A stretch of DNA of 6,656 bases, from contig DAOWNM010000152.1 of NCBI GenBank assembly GCA_030642565.1, forward strand, positions 1 through 6,656, given 5' to 3'. The position numbers were made by a program, and so were the translations under genes. Below are positions 1 to 4,940 of the stretch, one piece after another. Source of the stretch: Bacteroidota bacterium. Lineage in GTDB: Bacteria > Bacteroidota > Bacteroidia > Bacteroidales > GCA-2748055. The notes under the pieces were generated by a model. That model made no database searches. It was not told where the DNA came from and saw only the letters and a program-made list of their open reading frames with translations. Positions within the stretch are counted from its first letter, which is position 1; every line of letters starts with the position of its first letter.

Positions 1-999
1 ACGAAAGTCATCCCCACTGATATCAAACTTCAGCTTGGCCAGCATACCCGATTTATCTGCGTAGTTTTTCAGGGTCCGGGTCAGCCCCCTCCTGAAACCA
101 GAAAGGTGGGTTCCACCTTCAATGGTATTGATATTGTTCACATAGGAGTGGATGTTCTCCGAGAATGAAGTGTTGTACTGGAGGGCAATCTCCACCGGTA
201 CACCATTCTTTTCTGTTTCAATATGTACTGTATCTTCAATAAGTGATTCACGGGTGGCATCCAGAAATGCTACAAACTCCTTAAGACCCTCCTCCGAATA
301 GAACTCATCGTGACGGTATCCATTTTCACCATTGCCATTACCGTTTCCATTCTCTTCCTTCTCCCGCATATCAATGATGTTGAGATAGATTCCCTTATTC
401 AGGAATGCTAACTCCCTCAAGCGGGATGCAAGGATCTCATACTTGAATTCGGTTACCGTGAATATGGTTTCATCAGGCTTGAAAGTGACAATGGTCCCCG
501 TCTTATCGGTTGTTCCCACTTTTGTAACCGGACCGTCCGGAATCCCCTTCTGGTAGGTTTGAACATGAATCTCCCCATCTCTGTGCACCTCTGCTTTCAG
601 GGTTCCGGAGAGTGCATTCACACAGGATACCCCCACACCATGCAATCCACCCGATACCTTGTAAGAATCCTTGTCAAATTTACCACCAGCATGAAGCACA
701 GTCATAACCACTTCCAATGCCGATCTGCCTTCCTTCTCATGCATATCGATGGGAATACCACGGCCATCATCCACCACGGTAATAGAGTTATCTTCGTTGA
801 TTGTTACATCAATTTTGCTGCAGTAGCCCACCAGCGCTTCATCGATAGAGTTATCAATCACTTCATATACCAGGTGGTGCAGGCCCTTTTCACTTACATC
901 CCGAATAAACATGGCAGGACGTTTCCGTACCGCCTCCAATCCTTCCAGGACCTGAATACTATCTGCTGAATAGTTCTTTTTGTTTAACTCTTCACTCAT
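1..999 (-). CDS. gyrB: DNA gyrase subunit B, N-terminal half (cut by left window edge)
   Basis: GyrB is the ATPase subunit of the type II topoisomerase that introduces negative supercoils with GyrA; it acts in the cytoplasm on chromosomal DNA. The ATG at 997-999 opens a frame of 333 codons that runs off the left edge without a stop. Visible parts are the GHKL ATPase domain (about residues 10-225) and part of the transducer domain, ending at GDDFR. ATP-site residues seen are E46 and N50 (YEVIDNSIDEAL), D77 and R80-P83 (DDGRGIP), the lid GGKFD...KVSGGLHGVG (residues 105-123), R140 and T169. Numbering follows E. coli GyrB with an offset of about +4. The start is supported by the Bacteroidota-style opening MSEELNKKNYSADS. 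Two oddities: Arg33 where the YIG motif normally has Gly (FIRD), and an asparagine-glycine run at residues 217-226. ParE was considered, but the opening sequence favours GyrB. No strong Shine-Dalgarno sequence precedes the start. Confidence 0.96.
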   Translation of the reverse strand, partial: MSEELNKKNYSADSIQVLEGLEAVRKRPAMFIRDVSEKGLHHLVYEVIDNSIDEALVGYCSKIDVTINEDNSITVVDDGRGIPIDMHEKEGRSALEVVMTVLHAGGKFDKDSYKVSGGLHGVGVSCVNALSGTLKAEVHRDGEIHVQTYQKGIPDGPVTKVGTTDKTGTIVTFKPDETIFTVTEFKYEILASRLRELAFLNKGIYLNIIDMREKEENGNGNGNGENGYRHDEFYSEEGLKEFVAFLDATRESLIEDTVHIETEKNGVPVEIALQYNTSFSENIHSYVNNINTIEGGTHLSGFRRGLTRTLKNYADKSGMLAKLKFDISGDDFR

Positions 1000-1021
1000 T
1001 ATCTCTCTGCTTTATGTTCGC

Positions 1022-1047
1022 AAATGATGGTTCGTTGACCATCATTT
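1022..1047 (-). promoter_or_regulatory. Perfect 10-bp inverted repeat in the gyrB leader
   Basis: AAATGATGGT (1022-1031) and ACCATCATTT (1038-1047) are exact reverse complements separated by 6 nt. The stem ends 22 nt upstream of the gyrB ATG. It could be a protein-binding operator dyad in DNA or a hairpin in the 5' untranslated RNA near the ribosome entry site. There is no following T-run on either strand, so it is not an intrinsic terminator. The dyad is seen directly; its function is inferred from position only. Confidence 0.5.
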
Positions 1048-1216
1048 AAATTCCCGTTCATTTAATGTGATTATGTCCCCTTCGAAAAACCTCTGACCGG
1101 TTTCCGTCCCTTCTAATTTTTCAATCCGGATAATTGTTTCTAAATACTTGATACTCAATCGTTTAAAAACCAACTCAAATCGCCTCAATTATTGCTGTAA
1201 AAATAGCAAAAAATAT

Positions 1217-1224
1217 CAAATTTA
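1217..1224 (-). promoter_or_regulatory. Possible Bacteroidota -7 box upstream of gyrB
   Basis: Read on the minus strand this is TAAATTTG, an exact match to the Bacteroidota sigma-ABfr -7 consensus TAnnTTTG, and the only exact match I found in the gap. About 18-20 nt upstream the sequence is GGTTTTC, only a partial match to the expected TTTG/TTG -33 element. If used, transcription would start near 1210 and gyrB would have a leader of about 210 nt that includes the 1022-1047 hairpin. The missing -33 match keeps confidence low. Confidence 0.33.
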
Positions 1225-1276
1225 CAATCCCGGAAAGCGTTGAAAACCAGTGAAGTTATTAACAGAAAATCGTTGG

Positions 1277-1307
1277 GATTTCGGGGTCAGTTTTTGGTAC
1301 CGAAATC
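1277..1307. repeat. Inverted repeat just after the Toprim-like gene
   Basis: On the plus strand GATTTCGG (1277-1284) and CCGAAATC (1300-1307) form an 8-bp perfect stem with a 15-nt loop, 32 nt beyond the Toprim-like stop codon. Its position fits an end-of-transcript structure that blocks 3' exonuclease decay. The large loop and the lack of a T-run make it a poor factor-independent terminator. Confidence 0.35.
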
Positions 1308-1338
1308 AAGTTTGTGATTCACCTCCATAATTATCAAA

Positions 1339-2052
1339 TTACAGATTCTCCTGAAAAAAAAATCCCAGCCCATCCACAAAAGTGCCAAGGCTCGGCATCT
1401 TATGAGCCAGAGCGTGGGTGAAATGGTTGAAATCAAGTTTCTTAACCACTGCATTGAGCCTGTCCCGTTTCTTGGTATAATCATGTCCCACAAGCTGGTA
1501 TGCAGCTTTCATATCAGCTGCGGGACGCTCCCGCTCCTCCATATTTTCTGTTCGTGGATTAAACCCGAGGTGCTTTTCAATATATTGAGGTGTCAGTTTC
1601 CCAGAGACCTTTTTCAGGTGCTTGTACTCTCCCAGGAACCAGGCCTCTGTCTCCATTACTGCCAGGTATATTTGGGTAGCTGCTCTCTTCTGGGGCAGTC
1701 TGTGATTCAGCCCCCTCAGTAGCTTTGGTACCTCATCACGCTGGAAATTGGGATATACATCCCTTAGTCCCATGATCATGGTATATCCACTGGAAACCAG
1801 TTTATCCCGGTGCGCCATCAGGTACCCTTTTACATTGGTTTCACCACCGCAATCATATACCATGATATAGTAGTCGGTTTGCCTCTCCACATGGGCAGCA
1901 CGCATCACCGTGAAAGACATACTCACATTGTGTCCCCCGGTAATCTTAACGGTTTGAATAGCGATTCTGTTCTCGTCCAGTACGGCCTGAAGTAACTGTC
2001 TGACCAGGATCTGTTCGGTGAGACCCTCCACAAATATGGCCAGTTTCCTCAT
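1339..2052 (-). CDS. Toprim-like protein (DUF4276-like), partner of the adjacent ATPase
   Basis: This 237-residue protein has no recognised characterised homologue. Its N-terminus, residues 5-21 (AIFVEGLTEQILVRQLL), fits the first Toprim motif with the usual acidic pair EGxTE (Glu9, Glu13). The second acidic motif appears as IMVYDCGGET (Asp67, Glu71) rather than DxD. Further conserved-looking blocks are GLRDVYP (95-101), AVMETEAWFL (131-140, like the E-x-E-A-W/L segment of DUF4276 and RloB-type proteins) and LGFNPR (162-167). There is no signal peptide or membrane segment, so it is probably cytoplasmic. Toprim folds bind divalent metal and act in nucleases and topoisomerases; nuclease or nucleotidyl activity here is inference. 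The start overlaps the ATPase stop (ATGA), which implies translational coupling and a joint role. A GAGGAG lies 8 nt upstream of the ATG, inside the ATPase coding end. It resembles split OLD-type systems but is not clearly AriB, RloB or PtuB. Confidence 0.82.
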   Translation of the reverse strand: MRKLAIFVEGLTEQILVRQLLQAVLDENRIAIQTVKITGGHNVSMSFTVMRAAHVERQTDYYIMVYDCGGETNVKGYLMAHRDKLVSSGYTMIMGLRDVYPNFQRDEVPKLLRGLNHRLPQKRAATQIYLAVMETEAWFLGEYKHLKKVSGKLTPQYIEKHLGFNPRTENMEERERPAADMKAAYQLVGHDYTKKRDRLNAVVKKLDFNHFTHALAHKMPSLGTFVDGLGFFFQENL

Positions 2053-3215
2053 TCTTCCGGCTCCTCTTCCTGCTCTTCGTCACTGAAACCCGATCTGAAG
2101 AATTCACTGGCATAGAAATCAAAATTGTTCAGGCCGGTAAACTTGAACTCTTCAAAGATCTCCTTTGAATTTTCGTAGTTATAGAGACTAATCTTATGCC
2201 CTTCACGCATAATAACAGCCCAGTTTTCAATGTCTACTGCATTCATTATAAACGAATCGTTGGTAGACATGATCAGCTGGATCCCCGAATCGGCAGCCCT
2301 GGAAATCAACACTTGCACCAGCTGCTTGGCCCTGGAAAAATCGAGTCCCTCTCCGATATCATCAATAATAACAAGTCCTTTATGTCCACAAAGGATATAG
2401 TAGTTGATTTGAAGCAGTACCGAGAAGGCCCTGAACATACCCTGCGACATATCGCGCTGGGTAACCTCCTTTTCCAGTCCGGTCTCTGTAGTATAAGCCG
2501 CATAGCGGTCCTGACTGGCAGTGCTGAATCGTTCTGAAAAATAGATGATCCCAAAATCCTCCAGCGCATAACCAATCTGTTGCATATCATCCAGCACCAG
2601 CTTCCTGAATTCAGGATACTCTTCACCTGCCACAGTGATAACCGGCACCAGCGAATTGGTGGTTACACTCCAATCCACCTCCCTCGATTCAAAAGAGGTT
2701 TTCAATGCATAGCGGCTCTTCCCCAGGTCTCCGCTAAAATCAAACCTGCGCAAGCTGATGGCCCAGCCAAATATAATCTCTAAAAAAGGATGCTGAAGAC
2801 GGTCCCGCTTGGCATAACATGCCAGCTTGTCGTGCGGAATCTCAAATTCCAGAAATATGGCTCCGGGAGTCGATTCATACTTGATTTTGCCGCTTCCTCC
2901 CGAACCGCGCTCAAGAACCAATTCATCCCCCATATGGAGCCGCTCCATCTGTATGGTCTCCTGGTTATACTCCAGCTCATACTTCATAAAATGATCGCTG
3001 TTCCGGAAGAGAAGTTCATAAATGACCGGTCCTGTTGCAGAGGTGCCTCTTCCCCTGAGCATGTTTACCAGGTCGGATAGTGCATTCAGGGTACGGGTTT
3101 TTCCACTGGAGTTTTTCCCCACCATCAGGTTGATCTCACCAAGACTTACATTATCGATGAGCCATTCGATCTTCTGACCGGCATTTTCGCGAAAGGAAAA
3201 TCTGTATAAGTACAT
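2049..3215 (-). CDS. ABC/OLD-like AAA family ATPase
   Basis: This 388-residue cytoplasmic ATPase is of the SMC/ABC-like AAA_15/AAA_21 type. Walker A is GKNSSGKT (Gly33-Thr40) in LMVGKNSSGKTRTLNAL. The signature-like segment is RDMSQGMFRAFSVL (254-267), and Walker B with D-loop is GLVIIDDIGEGLD (280-292). The following IQLIMSTNDSFIMN (312-325) sits where ABC enzymes have the switch histidine. A glycine-rich stretch (GSGGSG, 104-109) lies in the middle region, and the C-terminal FKFTGLNNFDFYASEFF (357-373) leads into an acidic tail (DEEQEEEPEE). The length suits an OLD/PARIS AriA-like ATPase without a long SMC coiled coil. The Toprim domain that follows the ATPase in OLD proteins is absent and is instead encoded by the overlapping next gene. 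The start lies 19 bp after the barrel gene and has no Shine-Dalgarno sequence, as is common in Bacteroidota. Alternatives are a DNA-repair or translation-linked ABC ATPase; the pairing favours a sensor/effector module. Confidence 0.88.
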   Translation of the reverse strand: MYLYRFSFRENAGQKIEWLIDNVSLGEINLMVGKNSSGKTRTLNALSDLVNMLRGRGTSATGPVIYELLFRNSDHFMKYELEYNQETIQMERLHMGDELVLERGSGGSGKIKYESTPGAIFLEFEIPHDKLACYAKRDRLQHPFLEIIFGWAISLRRFDFSGDLGKSRYALKTSFESREVDWSVTTNSLVPVITVAGEEYPEFRKLVLDDMQQIGYALEDFGIIYFSERFSTASQDRYAAYTTETGLEKEVTQRDMSQGMFRAFSVLLQINYYILCGHKGLVIIDDIGEGLDFSRAKQLVQVLISRAADSGIQLIMSTNDSFIMNAVDIENWAVIMREGHKISLYNYENSKEIFEEFKFTGLNNFDFYASEFFRSGFSDEEQEEEPEE

Positions 3216-3234
3216 AGTAAAATGCTAGTAAGAA

Positions 3235-3975
3235 TTATAATGCATATTTGAATCCAACCATCACCCTGAACCTGTAGGCAGGATATTGATTGTAGAGATA
3301 GTATGGCTGGGCTGCCAGGTTGTTAAAACGGGCCCAGAATAAGAGCAGCTTGCTGTAGCGGTACTCCAGTCCCAGGTTGGCATCAATGGCCAGCGGAAGG
3401 GTCTCCTCCAAGGCAGGATTGTAATTTTCATAGTACCTGGAACCGATGGTATAAACGCCTGCATTAAGGATGATTTTGTCTCCTAGGTTATAACGCGCCT
3501 GAAGGGAGATATCAAACTTGGCTTTGTTCCAGGGATGCTCTTCGCTGACCATGGTAATGTAGCTGTAGTAATTCCCCTTCAGGAAGAACTTCCACGATTC
3601 GCCGGGTCGCAGGGTAAGCTCCCCGTGAAGGTTGGCCAGGGTTACATCGTCATAGACCACCGTGAACTGGTTCATCAACGGATCGCTGTTGTCGTTCACA
3701 TAGAAATAGGCATCGTCAATGATGGAGTAGCTCGCCTTCAGGTTATAGGCCACCGCTTTTGAAAAACGGCCCTTCAGTCCCATGTAGCCAATCAGCTTGT
3801 AGTTGGTGGGTCTGACCGACAGGGAGGGAACAACGTAAGGATTCTCCTCCACAATCCGGCGGTATGAATTGCTCTCCAGGTAACCATCCACCCCGAAATA
3901 GGGCACAATCACCTCCTTCACCATATGGAACTGGAAAGTGGCCCTGGGGATAAAAATGGGGTGTGAATAGCTCAT
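3235..3975 (-). CDS. Outer-membrane beta-barrel protein, C-terminal part after the frameshift
   Basis: This frame carries the C-terminal roughly 236 residues of the barrel whose N-terminus lies at 3743-4918 in another frame. The ATG at 3973-3975 is probably not a real start; true homology should begin around 3945-3961. The protein is rich in alternating aromatic/polar strands, as in transmembrane barrel hairpins: YSYITMVS, ISLQARYNLGDKIILNAGVYTIG, LGLEYRYSKLLLFWARFNNL and a last strand YRFRVMVGFKYAL. The phrase VPYFGVDGYLESNSYRRIVEENPYVV continues naturally from the upstream fragment. The stop TAA lies 19 bp before the ATPase gene. If the frameshift is genuine, the barrel cannot be completed and inserted in the outer membrane; if it is a sequence error, this is simply the 3' end of one gene. 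Confidence 0.8.
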   Translation of the reverse strand: MSYSHPIFIPRATFQFHMVKEVIVPYFGVDGYLESNSYRRIVEENPYVVPSLSVRPTNYKLIGYMGLKGRFSKAVAYNLKASYSIIDDAYFYVNDNSDPLMNQFTVVYDDVTLANLHGELTLRPGESWKFFLKGNYYSYITMVSEEHPWNKAKFDISLQARYNLGDKIILNAGVYTIGSRYYENYNPALEETLPLAIDANLGLEYRYSKLLLFWARFNNLAAQPYYLYNQYPAYRFRVMVGFKYAL

Positions 3976-4918
3976 TGTTCACTTCACCATAGGCATTGAC
4001 CCCGGCAGAAAACCGCCACTGCGCCGTCCCTTCAGCAATAGAGGGATTCAACCAGAAAGTGGTAAGATTGCCCACCAGAGTGTCCCAGTCGGGATAGTGA
4101 CCGTAAAATGCTGCGCCAACCTCTCCGGTTATATCAACAACTCTCAGTTTCTTATTAAAATCAAATGCTGCCCTGGCTCCATGTTCGGTCTGGTCGAACC
4201 GATGAGTGAAATAGTAATATTCCAGGGAACCATCATAATTCAGATAAAAAGAGTCGGCATGCATGGAGTGCAGTCCCATGGCAGCTTCAACAGTAAAATA
4301 GGGCTGCACCGCATCCTCCCTGGTCAGCACGGTATCCAGCTCCGGGTCCACACCATAATGCACATAGGAGTTGTAACTGGCTCCGGCACTATAGTCAAAT
4401 ACAGCCTTCTTTAGAAACCGGCTGCCATAGATGTCAAATTTATTCTCGCTGAATCCGGCCGGCACCTTCATGTCATTTTCCAGTTTGACTTTCCCATTCA
4501 TAGAGTGGTGTTTCAGGTGCAGACCAAAGGTCCCGTTCCTGGATCTTAGCTGATTGATGTTCAATTCGGCCAGCGGGGTCAGGTAGTTTCCGAAACCCAG
4601 GGTAAGCTGACTCTTATAGAGCCTCTCAAGGGGCATTTTCACCATCCGGGCAGCAATAATCGGCTCCACCCTGAACTGACTCTCATACCTTTTGGGATAG
4701 AGCTGATAGGTGATTTCCGGAATTTCAAATTCGATCTTCTCTTCCATGCCGGGAAGCAATTCAATTTTCTCTGCACCTGACAGTGTGGGAGAATAGGGTT
4801 TTACCACCCTCACCTCTTTCTGCTGTCCCATCATTGCTATTGGTATCAGGCAAAACACCATCCATACCAGTAATCTCTCTGAATATATCCTGAACTGTTT
4901 CATTTCAGTTTGTTTCAT
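3743..4918 (-). CDS. Outer-membrane beta-barrel protein, N-terminal part before the frameshift
   Basis: Residues 1-31 look like a Sec signal peptide: basic n-region, core LLVWMVFCLIPIAMM, likely cleavage near Gly31-Gln32. No lipobox is evident. The mature part begins with a proline-containing linker (VRVVKPYSPTLS), then strand-like segments (SQLTLGFGNYLTPLAELNI, GTFGLHLKHHS) typical of Bacteroidota barrels often labelled TonB-dependent receptor or putative outer membrane protein. I see no plug domain or TonB box, so a transport role is not supported. About 324 residues are in the authentic frame; the last roughly 67 (from GHFPVPYGEGG on) are out of frame and compositionally unlike a barrel. 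Two in-frame starts exist, at 4916-4918 and 4901-4903, both reading Met-Lys-Gln; the second leaves a more typical signal peptide. The gene begins 22 bp after the TPR gene, suggesting joint expression and a common envelope function. Confidence 0.8.
   Translation of the reverse strand: MKQTEMKQFRIYSERLLVWMVFCLIPIAMMGQQKEVRVVKPYSPTLSGAEKIELLPGMEEKIEFEIPEITYQLYPKRYESQFRVEPIIAARMVKMPLERLYKSQLTLGFGNYLTPLAELNINQLRSRNGTFGLHLKHHSMNGKVKLENDMKVPAGFSENKFDIYGSRFLKKAVFDYSAGASYNSYVHYGVDPELDTVLTREDAVQPYFTVEAAMGLHSMHADSFYLNYDGSLEYYYFTHRFDQTEHGARAAFDFNKKLRVVDITGEVGAAFYGHYPDWDTLVGNLTTFWLNPSIAEGTAQWRFSAGVNAYGEVNNELFTPHFYPQGHFPVPYGEGGDCALFRGGWLPGEQFIPPDCGGESLRCSLPVGQTHQLQADWLHGTEGPFFKSGGL
3946..3961 (-). other. 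+1 frameshift site in the barrel gene
   Basis: Frame 1 reads FTPHFYP then becomes implausible; frame 2 becomes good at PRATFQFHMVKEVIVPYFG. Dropping one base from the plus-strand GGGG at 3946-3949 gives FTPHFYPRATFQFHMVKEV and one continuous 560-codon frame from 4918 to the stop at 3235. Removing one base from AAAAA (3952-3956) or GGGG (3958-3961) restores the frame with slightly different residues. All three are homopolymer tracts, so a sequencing or assembly indel is as likely as a real mutation. Confidence 0.85.
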
Positions 4919-4940
4919 TTTAATACTAAATACCGGTCAG

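Larger units (their letters stand above)
1000..1338. other. Non-coding gap between the Toprim-like gene and gyrB
   Basis: This AT-rich stretch has no convincing coding frame. It should hold the 3' end of the upstream transcript and the promoter and leader of gyrB. Seen in it are one TAnnTTTG box, an 8-bp perfect inverted repeat near the Toprim-like stop codon, and a 10-bp perfect inverted repeat 22 nt before the gyrB start; each is listed separately. A weaker 5-bp stem (TTGCT/AGCAA) lies around 1193-1210. No T-run follows any of these stems, so no canonical intrinsic terminator was found. No RNA gene or riboswitch was recognised. Confidence 0.8.

Noticed and set aside
559..969. 136-codon plus-strand open frame opposite gyrB
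   Set aside because: It is wholly antisense to the well-conserved GyrB ATPase domain, and its translation shows no recognisable domain.
1277..1307. Intrinsic terminator for the ATPase/Toprim transcript
   Set aside because: The 8-bp stem has a 15-nt loop and no T-run on either strand, so it is kept only as an inverted repeat.
1302..1440. 12-bp direct repeat GAAATCAAGTTT at 1302-1313 and 1429-1440
   Set aside because: About one 12-bp repeat is expected by chance in a window of this size, and nothing else flanks it to suggest an attachment site or duplication.
1287..1493. 68-codon minus-strand frame running from the gap into the Toprim-like gene
   Set aside because: Most of it overlaps the Toprim-like gene in another frame, and its translation has no protein-like pattern.
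2049..3215. Assignment of the ATPase pair to PARIS, Septu, Gabija or RloAB
   Set aside because: The general architecture is similar, but the partner motifs do not clearly match AriB, an HNH PtuB, GajB helicase or RloB; naming one would go beyond the evidence.
3946..3961. Programmed ribosomal frameshift in the barrel gene
   Set aside because: There is no canonical slippery heptamer or stimulatory structure that I can see, and an indel in a homopolymer explains it more simply.
3235..4918. TonB-dependent receptor label for the barrel
   Set aside because: No plug domain or TonB box is visible in the N-terminal region; only an outer-membrane barrel is supported.
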